The notes: generated from the letters alone by a model not told the origin. A stretch of DNA of 64,000 nucleotides from Acholoe squamosa (GCA_949317995.1 OX439045.1:3062174-3126173), one strand, 5' to 3'; positions 20,503 to 31,088 are shown, counted from the first letter of the stretch. Translations and numbers: made by a program.

Positions 20503-22113
20503 GAGGAGGGTGAGGGTGAGGTTGAATTCTTCATCGAGAAAGACGAGTTCCTTCGTCATCTCGTGGAGGTTCATATGCACCAGAGGCCGGAATATGTCTG
20601 CGACCGGGAGGTTGGCAAGAAATGTGCTAAATGCACAGGATGTGTCACCCCCCGACGCGGAGACATGGTCCGGCACTATGTGACTTCGCATGGAGAGGGC
20701 CTGGAGGCAGCCATAGATCGGGTGATGAAAATTCACTCTGAACTCTATAGTAACCTTAAGGGCCTCAATGCAGAGAAGTTGGCTTCCCTCACACCGAGTA
20801 CGAAGCAGTTTGCGCCTACGGTTCCTGGTACTAACCAGAAACTAAAGGCTCGGTTTGCCCAGACTCCCGGGTCCGGCAAACTAGAGTATGCTCAGGAGGA
20901 GTACGATCTGTTGAACGAATGGAGGAGCAACAAGGCCCGCCGTCGTGGTGGGGCTTATGTAACTCCATCCGGAGAACAGATCCGAAGCCGCAGGGATTAC
21001 CGCCAGGGACCCTCCGCGGCAGATAGGAAGAGACAGGCGTCTGAATCTCCAAGCCGAGCCAGGTCACCACTGGAGGCGTTGGAGAGACAGACGGATGGGG
21101 GAAGGAAGAAGCCACATCTTCCATCTCCTACTGGAACTCCTTCCCATTATGGACGAGCACCAACTCCACTAGGTGGCCAGTCCTCCCGGAAACACGCACC
21201 TTTGAATGTCAAAGACCCGAAGCAGTACCCTGCTATGGGCCCACCCGGACCAGAGATGCAAATCTTTGATCAGTACGGGAGGGTCAAGCAGGAACTGCCG
21301 ACAGTAGGAGGTCAAGCTCCCCGACCTACAATGAGTGCTGTGGTGAGACAACGTCCACCCGCGCCATTGTTGACAGCCAAAGACCTTAGAAGGGAATTGT
21401 CGCGGTTGCCCCTAGCTCAGGGATTACCAAAGCAAGGCCCTTCTTCGACCACTGCTAGTGCGGCTACTACTGCGGTTGCTTCTTCGCACACGCGGGTAGC
21501 TGTCACTGCGAGTGGGTCTGGAGCACAGCCGAAGCCTCAGGGTCAGGTACCCCCACCTGGTGCTGTGGTTCATCGGCCTAAGCTGATCCAGACAGTGGAG
21601 ACCTTCTTCAAGAAGGAGGACAAATTGTCTTGCAATATTCAGAGCAAGCAGTTTGAGACGTTACAGCACCATCTGGAAAACCTCCACCTGGATATGTATC
21701 GTCGGACCGTGACGAGCACTCTCCAGTGCATTGACGCGATCCAGAAGTCAGAGATCAACCGGATCTCGACTCAGATAAAGGCGGATGTTGCCAAAGATAA
21801 GCAGGAAGCTGCTAATCTGCGGCAGGAGGCCCTATCCGAGAAGGAAACAGCTTCTCAGATGCTCGACCTAGAACGAGCAACGAACATGAAGAACCAGCAA
21901 AAGTTCTTCAAGGTTTTTGGAGTTATCATGGATAACTGGGATGGCACACCTGAGCATGCTTTGAACCTGTTCGAGGCACGCCAGAAGGTGAAACTAACAC
22001 CTGCTGTCCCCGCATTGGCACCTACGGATGGAACCGGGGTGGACCCCCCCGTTCAGCCACAGGCTCAACAACCGGGTCCAAACCAGCCACCCGAGGAGAA
22101 CATGGAACAGTAA
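20503..22113 (+). CDS. Third ORF of element 1: zinc-binding-like N-terminus, disordered linker, coiled-coil C-terminus
   Basis: The frame is the same as pol, opens six bases after the pol stop (TAA, AAA, TAA), and runs intact to TAA 22,111. The first ATG is at 20,575, but similarity to element 2 begins upstream of it (FLRHLVEVHM), so the true start is unclear. Cysteines and histidines are grouped as CAKCTGC, then RRGDMVRHYVTSHGE, which resembles a C2H2-type finger. A long Pro/Arg/Ser-rich linker follows. The C-terminal third is helical and ends in a conserved WDGTPE word before a Pro/Gln tail. No signal peptide, membrane segment or furin-like site is seen, so it is not an envelope gene. Element 2 holds a broken homologue at the same position. 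Function is unknown; nucleic-acid binding is a guess. Confidence 0.88.
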   Translation, partial: EEGEGEVEFFIEKDEFLRHLVEVHMHQRPEYVCDREVGKKCAKCTGCVTPRRGDMVRHYVTSHGEGLEAAIDRVMKIHSELYSNLKGLNAEKLASLTPSTKQFAPTVPGTNQKLKARFAQTPGSGKLEYAQEEYDLLNEWRSNKARRRGGAYVTPSGEQIRSRRDYRQGPSAADRKRQASESPSRARSPLEALERQTDGGRKKPHLPSPTGTPSHYGRAPTPLGGQSSRKHAPLNVKDPKQYPAMGPPGPEMQIFDQYGRVKQELPTVGGQAPRPTMSAVVRQRPPAPLLTAKDLRRELSRLPLAQGLPKQGPSSTTASAATTAVASSHTRVAVTASGSGAQPKPQGQVPPPGAVVHRPKLIQTVETFFKKEDKLSCNIQSKQFETLQHHLENLHLDMYRRTVTSTLQCIDAIQKSEINRISTQIKADVAKDKQEAANLRQEALSEKETASQMLDLERATNMKNQQKFFKVFGVIMDNWDGTPEHALNLFEARQKVKLTPAVPALAPTDGTGVDPPVQPQAQQPGPNQPPEENMEQ

Positions 22114-23422
22114 AAACTGTTGCATGAAGATCGGACATAATTGTGTGTCCCGGGGTGCTATTACCTATGTATTGTTGGATAAGAAACCATTTTTTTATCC
22201 AACCCGTATTGATTCGGGTACCAAACTGTACCCTAATCCGGAAACTGAAAACAGAAGGAGAAACAAACAAGTCACTCTGGAGGAGGAGTACGAATGCTGT
22301 AAACACCATAATTGTACTGTGCCATAATATAATGACTGTGCCTATTATAAAATCATGGACAATTTACACTAATATGGACTTTTGAACTACAAACCGGATT
22401 TACTACTACACCACTACTACTTGTGAGCTAGCACTTCAGGCATCAGGGTTTAGCTACGCCCATAAAGTCCATCAACAGTCTACAACTGGATCTACTATTA
22501 CCTCCAGTTAGCTAGCACTACAGGCATCAGGGTTTAGCTACACCCACCAACAAGTTTTACTATAGCACTTCAGGCATCAGGGTTCAGCTCGCCCATATCA
22601 AGACATCAGCAGCATCCGACTCCTGTTACATCCTCCAATCATGAAAACAAGTAACTTCGTTGATAATATTATAATGTGTGTAAAATTGTATTTATAACTA
22701 TATAATATCTTTTGTAAAGATATATTATTATATAAGGGTACCTATAAATATACTGGATCTGCGAATCCTAAAAGTTGTTTAAGGTAATCTTAAACCTATA
22801 ACTGTCTAGATAGGTCATTCTTGGTCTCGATATATGAAGAGACTATATTTCTTCTGTCACTTGTAAATATAAAACACTAAGGTATAAACTGAGCTGTGTC
22901 TCAAAAAGTATAAATATTTTTCCATAAAATAAGAGAAGGTCCAACGGATTTCTCTAAACTTAGTATTGTATTACTCAGGTTAATACCTAATTGTGTTCAT
23001 ATAGTATCAGATTATTTGTTCATATCTGATCATTAATATTCAATTCACTTTGTAAAGTGGACAGAGTTGTTAATTTAAAAAGTCGAAAATTTTTTTTCCG
23101 GGTTCAATAACTGTAATACGGTCATTATTTACAACCACCGGTCCTTTTCAGGACCCTACTGTTGTCAAAACGTTACTATAAATCTGTGATAGTTGTATAT
23201 TTATCATTTGTGGTTGTTATAAGCTACTAGTGGAAATGACATGAACGACACTAGATTCTATTATTGTATAATTTTTCAGAAATAGGATAGTCTTATACTA
23301 TAGCCTATTTCACATCGAGCAAGTGTAATTAATACCCCTTTTTAGTATTGTAAACAATCACTTGCTAGGTTATTAATACACTGCGGTTTAATTACCCCCA
23401 AGTTATTGTCTAAGGGGGGCAG
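22114..23422 (+). other. 3' untranslated region of element 1
   Basis: AT-rich, with no open frame of note. A GCACTTCAGGCATCAGGGTT word with flanks is repeated three times between 22,424 and 22,600. Ends in the polypurine tract. Confidence 0.7.
23412..23422 (+). other. Polypurine tract
   Basis: AAGGGGGGCAG directly before the 3' LTR, the usual site of plus-strand priming. Confidence 0.8.
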
Positions 23423-23837
23423 TGTAGGGGTATGGTATTTTACACTTTAACGTTCATGTACCCGTGAATCTCAGACCTAGGTCCTTCGGGTGTGGTGGGG
23501 GAATCCGGATGGCAGGTGGCAGCACCTGCCTCTGGGTTCGTATCCATTACACCAGGGGGCCTACCACTCGTCCGCCACACGTCACATGGCCGGTCTGAGT
23601 TTCGCGGGCTTTTCCCCTATATAAGGCTGGTCCTAGCCCAGGTTCCTCAGTAGTGGTTTACCCACTGCTCAACCAGGTTGTTACCCGAAAGGGTAACCGA
23701 ATGCCCTAGTAGCATGTAGTCCTCTGAGGCTGTGATCGTATGTAACGCAAGCTATGAAATAAAAGCTCGGTTGCCTACCCGGAAACTTTTCTCTCTTCGT
23801 TATGATTTAATCTAACTTAACGAGACGAACCATTACA
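23423..23837 (+). repeat. 3' LTR of element 1
   Basis: 415 bp, differing from the 5' LTR at six positions by eye (for example GTGAATC against GTGAGAC, and TCACATGG against TCACGTGG). TATA at 23,618, AATAAA at 23,758. Confidence 0.96.
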
Positions 23838-24046
23838 TGAGCAACAAGCAGAATAATCCATGTGTAAAATTACAGTACATATGCCATTGGCTACATTTGA
23901 TAAATCAGCAGACAGGTAGTAATTATACTAAAAAAAACTGACGACAATCTCATTGTAGGGTGCCCATTATGGCACCCCCATTATTGTATCCTCGAGGAAC
24001 TAAGGCAAAGCAGAGGTGTGAAAAACTTTTCAAGGAGGCACCGCAG

Positions 24047-24054
24047 TATATAAA
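24047..24054 (+). promoter_or_regulatory. TATA box of the gene at 24,123
   Basis: TATATAAA followed by GG, 76 bp before ATG 24,123. An ATG at 24,069 lies too close to the expected transcription start to be used. Confidence 0.6.
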
Positions 24055-24122
24055 GGACAGTTCATGACATGCACTGTCACACTGGGCCGTCACACTTAAG
24101 TGACATACATTGCGTGAGCAAC

Positions 24123-24509
24123 ATGGCAGTGCAGGGAGATCTGTGGAACGTTTTTGGGCATTCTGGAGATGAGGAAGATGGGCCACCAGAAGTGCATTTT
24201 CAAGAGTACGTAATGTCTAACGAAATGTTAGAAAGGTATGGGAATAGCAGAGCAGATATGCTGTATTCTTTGTGGTCAGACATCCAGGAGCTGATAGGCC
24301 CAGCCAAGTTGTGGCCTAAGGCTATAAGGAGATTTTTTTGGACAAAGAATATCAGAAATTGGCCAAGGGTAAGGGTGTGCGCCTTTGCTTTTGTGAGTGG
24401 TCTCCCAGCTCACATGCTCTTGCACTGGGGTATTATGGTGCAAATGTGGACAGGGGTAGGTGATCCCTCATACAGACATGCAGCATGTATATCATCGAGC
24501 ACAAAGTAG
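24123..24509 (+). CDS. Unknown protein, first exon(s), upstream of the transposase gene
   Basis: The frame starts MAVQGDLWNVFGHSGDEEDG. It has an acidic N-terminus, then a Trp-rich helical part (LWSDIQELIGPAKLWPKAIR) and RVRVCAFAFVSGLPAHMLLH. I do not recognise the family. An AAG|GTAAGG site at 24,366 could be a splice donor, but the in-frame continuation looks protein-like, so unspliced reading is also possible. After codon 124 or so the best continuation is in another frame (next entry). The gene lies 1.2 kb upstream of, and parallel to, a Merlin-type transposase gene, and both have TATA boxes. A companion role is possible but unproven. Confidence 0.5.
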   Translation: MAVQGDLWNVFGHSGDEEDGPPEVHFQEYVMSNEMLERYGNSRADMLYSLWSDIQELIGPAKLWPKAIRRFFWTKNIRNWPRVRVCAFAFVSGLPAHMLLHWGIMVQMWTGVGDPSYRHAACISSSTK

Positions 24510-24795
24510 GACACACTAAGTACAAGTTGTGGGCCTGGAACGTCCACAGTAACAGGGGAGAGATTCTGGATGGCACACCAAGACGTTATTAGTAAGTAAA
24601 ATATTCATATATTTTATCTTCTATTATATGTCCACTTGTGTATGTTTCAGGTGTGACAGATCGGCGCGCACACTGTATTTCATGTATGGGGCTAACATTG
24701 GTGTGGTTAGAGGGGTAGTACCAGACTACATGGCGCAGACTACACCAGGGGTATGTGAGAAACATATAGGAGGCAGAGGGGATATAGCTCTTTAA
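24485..24795 (+). pseudogene. Probable continuation of the unknown gene (two further coding blocks)
   Basis: Block one, 24,485-24,591, reads MYIIEHKVGHTKYKLWAWNV and ends LDGTPRRYY before a GTAAGT donor at 24,592. Block two starts after a TTTCAG acceptor at 24,650 and reads CDRSARTLYFMYGANIG to TAA 24,793. The splice sites are good, but the junction would create TAG. Reaching block one from the upstream exon needs either an intron (24,367-24,483) or a frameshift. It therefore looks decayed. Confidence 0.4.
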
Positions 24796-25245
24796 CTGCC
24801 TGGGGAAGTCTGCACAGCGGGTGACAATATAGAGCAGGGACTGGAAAAGATGCAGTCCTTGGTAATTATTGTGACCCTATGCGCATTACTTTACAGTGTG
24901 GTCTTAGTATTTTAGCGCCAACTTTTTTGTTTCTCCTTTCATGTAAGGGTAAGGACAAACGAAAAAAGTGCACATCATATTTCTGTAGAAGGGGCCCTCT
25001 CTGCTAGGCCACTACCTGTACATGCATGCTGGGAAAGGAAAAGGCCAAGGAAGGGTGGGGATTTAAAGTGCAGTAAGGCTTCAAGTTTGAGACAGGAGGG
25101 AGGGGGTTTGGGGGATAGGACTGGCAGTGCCACTAAGACTTCAGGGGTGGGAGGTTGGGTGGGAGGGTTTTTTCATGAACGCCAGGCGCCAGCTACTTCG
25201 GGAACTCACTGAAAGGCAGTGACCCCTGGGCAAGCACCATCCATG
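24796..25245. other. Spacer between the unknown gene and the transposase gene
   Basis: G-rich in the second half, with runs of GGGAGG. No coding motif was recognised. Confidence 0.4.
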
Positions 25246-25253
25246 TATATAAA
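25246..25253 (+). promoter_or_regulatory. TATA box of the transposase gene
   Basis: TATATAAA followed by G, 63 bp before ATG 25,309. This argues for that ATG over the in-frame upstream ATG at 25,243, which overlaps the box. Confidence 0.55.
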
Positions 25254-25308
25254 GTGCAACAAGTCAGAACTTGGCACCACTTTCTGCTTTGTTCTTGCCA
25301 ACAGCACT

Positions 25309-26247
25309 ATGTGGGGTGGGAGGCCACAGGATATGTTTCCTTCACAGGACGACTTTCCTGATCCAGACGTAGACATAGACTTATACAAGAGGGAAGTGTA
25401 CACAAGAAGCACATGGGCAAATAGGGTGCAGGCTGCAAATGTTTCAGATATCACCATAGAAGACCTGGTCAATCCACACAACAGATTTGCTCTTCTGGAT
25501 TATCCTAACCCCAACTTTCTAGAATGGTTAGGGCATAATGGTTTCCTGGCTACCCACATGGTGTGTGACATAGACGGATGTGGAAAGGAGTGCAAGGTAA
25601 ACACCAGGGAATCAGCTTTAGATGGGTATTCATGGAAGTGCAGGCCAGGAGGTAAACACGAACACTCCATAAGAAAGTATTTTCTTTTCTCTCATTCACA
25701 TCTTCTGACACAAGATTTGTTTCTCTTCTTGATATCATATGCCGAGAGAAATGGCACCCTTATGCGACTGTTCTATTGGTGTGGGATGAACTATAACAGG
25801 ACAGCGGTAGAGTGGGCAAGTTTTATAAGAGACATGTTTGTCCAATACGTTCATGACTTGTACAAGAATGACATTTTCAGTGATGAAGTAGAGATCGATG
25901 AGAGTGTATTTGGCAGGAAAGTGAAGGCACACAAAGGGGATCCTAAAAAAGGCCGGCCTATATGGGTTGTGGGTTTGGTAGAAAGAAAGTCAAATAACTT
26001 GATCCTGTACCTAGTAGATGATAGATCATCTTCTACTCTGCACCCCATTATAACTAAGCATGTAGCCCCCGGGACGAGAGTGTACACCAACTGCTGGAGT
26101 GGGTACATAGGTATCCAAGAGTTAGGATACGACCACTTCACTGTAGCTCACAAACACTCATTCAGATGTGATTATCGAAATATAATCACAGGGAAAACGG
26201 AGCGGTGCACCACAAACAGAATCGAAGGTGCATGGAAGCACGCAAAG
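25309..26247 (+). CDS. Merlin / IS1595-type (ISXO2-like) transposase, exon 1
   Basis: The exon encodes 313 residues and ends at an AAG|GTAAAA donor. After an acidic N-terminus there is a zinc-ribbon-like part (CDIDGCGKECKVN, then SWKCRPGGKHEHS). Then comes the ISXO2-type DDE core: VEIDESVFGRK with Asp197, GRPIWVVGLVERKS, VYTNCWSGY, and TNRIEGAWKHAK with Glu306. In this family the middle position normally reads DCW. Here it is Asn261 (AAC), so the second catalytic Asp appears lost. The family performs cut-and-paste transposition and occurs as Merlin elements in animals. The next exon in phase 0 starts at 26,437. I did not find terminal inverted repeats. No frameshift lies within this exon. Confidence 0.85.
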
Positions 26248-26436
26248 GTAAAACAATATACTTTATAGAGCACTCTATGAATAAACAATTTTTTTTTACA
26301 GACAGCAAATTACCGCGGCTCTATAACACAGCCGCTGTCTAAAAGTACTGTCCTAAGCCCTTTTGTGTATGTAACTTTATAGTATATTTGAAAAGTATGC
26401 AAAACAATTTGGCCAACATTTTTTTGTTCACTGCAG

Positions 26437-26632
26437 GAACATTTCAGAAGGATGAATGGCACAACTTTATCTACGTTTGAATCGCACCTTGCAGAAATAG
26501 TGTGGAGAAACAGAAACAGGAGAGCCTGTTCCAGCCATCCTCAATCAAGTTAAGCAGATGTATCATTTAGATGGGCCACCCAGTTTTAATGCTCCTTATC
26601 CCCTCTTCTGGACATGGAAACACTTGTCAAAG
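26437..26632 (+). pseudogene. Transposase gene, exon 2 (frameshifted)
   Basis: It follows a CTGCAG acceptor and continues in phase from exon 1 with EHFRRMNGTTLSTFESHLAE and IVWRNRN, the usual C-terminal end of the ISXO2 fold. The original frame then hits TAA at 26,551. One base away, the frame from about 26,522 reads ILNQVKQMYHLDGPPSFN and ends at an AAG|GTGATT donor (26,633) that is in phase with the next exon. A single-base change near 26,510-26,522 is the simplest explanation. Confidence 0.7.
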
Positions 26633-26883
26633 GTGATTGATTTTTTTTCTTTGTACTGTAGCCCCCCTAAATGAATTTAAAGTTAGAACAATAATGTGAT
26701 GGTTAATACCTTCAGATTAAATTACTAGCCAATGTAATTTACTATTTAGACTTAAAAGGTACAGAGAGAGACATCCTCAAAACAATCATATAAGTTATAT
26801 GATTTATTGTAAGTGTAGTCTTTATTGTGTCATAATATGTAGGTCATATATGGGGTAAATACATTTTTTTGTGTTCATTTCAG

Positions 26884-28136
26884 GAAGAAATGAAGAAGCC
26901 AGAGAGGCCAGATCCCAAATCCAAGAAGCTGAATATTCCACCGCCTGAACCTGCCATGCACATTCACCGTGCCTACTCTTCTTCAGATGAAGACGATCAC
27001 AGTGTGGTGGACAAGTGCTTGCTTGAGGGCTCTCCCAACGTAGTGTACCACTTGAACCGTTCACCTTCTCCACCTATACCTTCTACCGGTCCTACTACCA
27101 GATTAGCCACAAAGTCAGCCTCTAAGGGTAAAGTAAAATCGACCTCTTCTTCAAAGAAATCAGATTATAATGAAGTGCCTAAGATAAGAAGTAAATCTAC
27201 ATCTTCTACTCAAGTTATCGGTTCTCCCTGTGCTACTCTTGAAGAGAAAACACCTATAGGTCCTCTTATGGGACCAACTACAGGTGAAAGCCCTTCTAAG
27301 TTTGAGTTGCTAGCTGATGTGCACACAGTTACTACGAGCACTCCAAGTTCTGTGAAGCATATACTTAATACTCTTGTAAGTCCTGTTCCTACTTTGTCCC
27401 CTGTATCACAAGATGGGAATCAGATTGTTTCAAGTTTGACAGGTGAAGATGCAGACCATGGACTGGACAGCGAGCCTATACCAAGCACCTATGAGGAAAT
27501 TAACACCCAAATGTCTTCTCCCTGTTCTAAGCGTTTATGGTCTCAATTAGACACATCTTGCGTGAGCCAAACAATGCATGAATTTTTTTCTGGCAGTGAC
27601 AGCACCTCTATATCTCCTAGCAGTGGAAGTGCATTGCACACAAAAAAAGGGGCCAACTTCAAAGTTCCTCCCTCCCCTGCACCCAAAAGTTCTTCCTCTA
27701 GTACTGCCTCTAGCAGATCCAGGTCACCATCCCCTGTAGGAAGGAAAAAGGAGAGGCCACCATGTCTGAGAGGTTTTGGTTCAAGCCGTAACACAATAAG
27801 TAAAGACCAAACGGCACACCAAAGTTCAAGCGGAGGTCTTCACACAGAAAAAAAAACAACTCACAAATGGATATGTCTACTTTCAGTGAAGCTTTAGATG
27901 CTTGTGTAGTACAGGGTGAACATGTAACAAAGAACAGTTCTGTTTCCTCCTCTACTTCTTTGCCCTCTATTTCAAGATAGATGGGAAGTGCATCACAAAA
28001 CGGAAAACATGGACTTGTAAAGGCTGAGAAGACTGCATTGGTGGCGGCTACAGGTGCAGATAAAGACCCCACCATGCCGAGCGTCATGTTAGAAAAAGCA
28101 CTCGCTTCCGACCATGAAGGAGCCTCAAACAACGAG
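26884..28136 (+). pseudogene. Transposase gene, exon 3: long Ser-rich tail
   Basis: The acceptor is CAG at 26,881-26,883. The exon reads EEMKKPERPDPKSKKLNI and then about 300 residues rich in Ser, Thr, Pro and Lys (SYSSSDEDDHS-like acidic clusters, SSSSTASSRSRSPSPVGRKK). The frame is lost at a run of nine A at 27,848-27,856. In the frame one base away it continues (MDMSTFSEALDACVVQGEH), meets TAG at 27,978, and goes on to an NNE|GTGAAT donor at 28,137. An RS-like, disordered tail of this size is unusual for a Merlin transposase. Either the tail belongs to a host-derived fusion, or this family carries one. Confidence 0.6.
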
Positions 28137-28370
28137 GTGAATTAATTCTTTATCCTTAGTATGTACTTCAAGTGCTTCACTGATTAACCTCATATAATTC
28201 TGTTATATATGTGTAACATTAAATCGTGCACCTATATTGTGACTTAAAATACTGTAAGTGTGCTTCTAACCTGTATCAGTTCTATGAAATTGTGTCAAAT
28301 TTGGATAATGTATGTTATTCCTTTGCACTTAAAAGAAATATCAGTAAGGTAAAATATGTTTTTTTTTCAG

Positions 28371-29114
28371 CTTTCTGAAGAGGACATAGAGGCCACGAGG
28401 GAGGCGTACCATCAGATGAATCACTTCGGACCAAAGATAAGAGGGGAAGGACGTTGTCCACCAAACTTTGTTCCTTTTTCTCACCCTTTAATGTTTACAG
28501 TGCTGAAGGTACAGATAAGTGTCCTATAGAACTGTCCAGTGGTTCTGACAGCGAGTTTCAGTTCAAAAGAAAGTTAAAGGTTACTGCTAGGTCTCATCAC
28601 AATTCACGTTTGTCTTTAGCTAAAGAGCACAAGAAAAACAAAATTTGCAAGAAAACAGAGTGTTCATATCCTTCTTGTTGTTGTGTCAGTGAGACAGGTG
28701 CCAAAATTACCAAAGTTACTGAAGTCTCTTCCTTGTCGTCTAATTATAAGCAAAACAAACAGTCCAACTCTGCCAGGATAACCACAAGTAAATCCAAATC
28801 GTGTGGAACAGTTTCATCTAAAAAAAACAGCAAAACCATTGAAACTAGTCGTTCAATACACAAGACACACAATGGAAAAATAAGTCCAAACAGTAACCAA
28901 AGTAATCACTACCAACATCAAAGAAGGTACAGAGGATGCACCTATTACAGTGCCCTCACAGACACAAAGGGCCACTCAAAGTTCTATTTCCGGTACTATG
29001 TCATGTAGAGCTAGAGGTCGAGGTAGAGGACGACGTTCTGGTAAGTGCAATCAGTCAGTGTGTAGCACTGCAGGTCTGCCTCTAAACATGGATACTGACA
29101 ATGATTTCATGTAG
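28371..29114 (+). pseudogene. Transposase gene, last exon(s): Lys/Ser-rich and RG-rich end
   Basis: The acceptor is TTTTTTCAG ending at 28,370. The in-phase frame reads LSEEDIEATREAYHQMNHFG. A second frame from about 28,420 is open to 29,008 with IELSSGSDSEFQFKRK, which resembles a SUMO-interacting motif, and much Lys and Ser. A third frame from about 28,890 reads TTNIKEGTEDAPITVPS, then RARGRGRGRRSG, and stops at TAG 29,112. At least two frame changes are needed, so the gene is decayed or the sequence has errors. Confidence 0.5.
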
Positions 29115-31085
29115 TCAGAAAACAAGAAAACATTACAGTGTATGTCCTTATGTGTGGTCTACACAGTGCACAATTTCTATAAAAAAGGTGGCGCATTATT
29201 ATGGAATGTATCGCTGCAAAGTTTGCACCTCAAAATATTAAAAAGTTCACCAAATTTTTACTTGTAAAGACATGTGCAAAGAAATGTAGATGATACCTAC
29301 ATAGTTAGGAGAACAGGTGTGATAAGTGTAAGGCCAGTGTAAGTAACAGGGAAAACCACATCATTTTCAGAACTAACCTTCTGTTTCATGTAGGATTAGA
29401 ATATGGATAAAGACATAGGATTTGCAGGTGTAGTAGTCATTCTTTGGATTCAGTAGGCAGAACCTCACTCCAATGACAGTAATTAAGTTGAAGCTATAGA
29501 AATTGAGGTGGACGGCCGGATGTTTTTATTAGCATGCGTTCTTCGGCCCATTCTTCTGTCGCTTATCCGACCGGTTGAAGTTATAAGTGAACTTCAAGTA
29601 CACTTTAATAGGTTTATTGTGTTTCAGCTGCACCACAAAGGGTGTTGGGCCGGGTGTTGATAGTTTTGTAGTATAATGTAATGCTACATAGCCAAGTGAA
29701 ATGTGAGAGACTATTCAAAGAGGTTTGTTGTACTGAAAAAGTATGTGTATGGGATACACCCAGCCTACACCTACATGTTTGGAGTAAGAAACCAGCCACT
29801 GTCCTTTGTTTTTTTAAGCATGTATGGTTCCGCATGTATTAAGAAGTTAATTTCGTATTTAAAGTGGTGCTGCATGTTACTGTCACATGTTAAGGATCAT
29901 GTAGGACATTTATGGAGGCCTTTATTGTTGTTTGATGTCATGTGATTTTAAATGATATTTTTTGTGTAAAATGTGTGATGTTCTGATAAGGTAGAGGTAT
30001 TAGGCATAGCCAAATTTATCATATGTGAAGGCTTTCTTTTGGGTGAGTAACTTATACGTTACTGACATATTAATTTCTCTAACTAACTATGTAAAGTGTG
30101 TTGGTTATTCAGTAACAAAATTTGCATCCATGGGGTACGGTAAAATGACTAATGCCACACTTTTCCAGGAGAAGGGATAACTTTTGTTTTGTACATTACA
30201 TAACCCCTAACTAAATGTTATAACTTTGTTTTGGGTGGGAGGAGGCCCTGGAGGGGAAGGGGGAAGCATGTCTGGTCTTTCAAGTGCCCTATCCTATATA
30301 TTTATAGCAGGGCCCTTATGCCATATTATATTGTGTCTGTCTGTACCTCTCTGTCACATAGAGCAATCATTGTGCACTTTCGTATCACATTAAATTATAT
30401 ATTGCTTTAAATAAAAGTATGTAATTTTTGTAGTTATGTGAAACACTGAAGTGGGAAAGCTTCATTTTTCTGTTGGTTTTTGGAAAGATATACAATAAAA
30501 AGTATTTTTTTGTCATAGTAAAGTGTTACCGTTGTTATGTTTTCTTTTATAGTGACGGCCCATTTTATGATAGCCGCTGAAAGGTGACAAGACTGTCACA
30601 GTAATATAGTAAAAGGGCCAGAGACAGCACCCGCCCCAATTTCTATAACTGTCATATTCCATTCCATATTCTTCAAAGGATTCCAGTGTCTTTTAAACAT
30701 ATAGGGCCTTGTAATTGTATCAAAAATTGAGGTGTTCAGCCCGATGACTCAGGGCCGGACTCAGTACCCAACTCTCAGTCTTTATGTGACTGTGAGTGCA
30801 TATGCACCAGAAACATATAAGTCAGCCGTGAGCCTAACTCACTACAGTGCCCTTACTAATGTTACCTTCCACTCTTAAGAAATGCTCAGTACAGGTTAAT
30901 TGAGCCTATTAGAGCATCTAGAAAGAAAAAGACATCTTTTTCTGAAGTACTATTTCTGTGAACAAACATAAAACAAAACACTAACCTTTATATTAGTAAT
31001 ATCATTGTCTCTTTTAACACCACCCGAAAGTAAAATGTGCACAAGAACTCTGACATCACACTTCGTGTGTACATAGTAGGCCGCT
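29115..31085. other. Spacer after the transposase gene
   Basis: AT-rich, no recognised gene. AATAAA-type signals near 30,410 and 30,492 could end the upstream transcript. Confidence 0.4.
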
Positions 31086-31088
31086 TGA

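Larger units (their letters stand above)
13232..23837 (+). mobile_element. Ty3/Gypsy LTR retrotransposon, element 1
   Basis: A 10.6-kb element with identical-length 415-bp LTRs, primer-binding site, gag, pol (protease, RT, RNase H, integrase in that order), a third ORF, an AT-rich 3' region and a polypurine tract. The 4-bp duplication TGAG flanks it (13,228-13,231 and 23,838-23,841). The domain order and YLDD RT mark it as Ty3/Gypsy. Six substitutions and no indels separate the LTRs by eye, so insertion was recent. It is disabled by a gag frameshift and an integrase stop. Confidence 0.97.

Noticed and set aside
20563-22113. Third ORF as a retroviral envelope
   Set aside because: No signal peptide, membrane segment, cleavage site or glycosylation-rich ectodomain is visible, and the C-terminus is a coiled coil with a Pro/Gln tail.
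25219-25308. Upstream in-frame start of the transposase
   Set aside because: The TATA box at 25,246 lies inside this stretch, so translation from ATG 25,309 is more likely.
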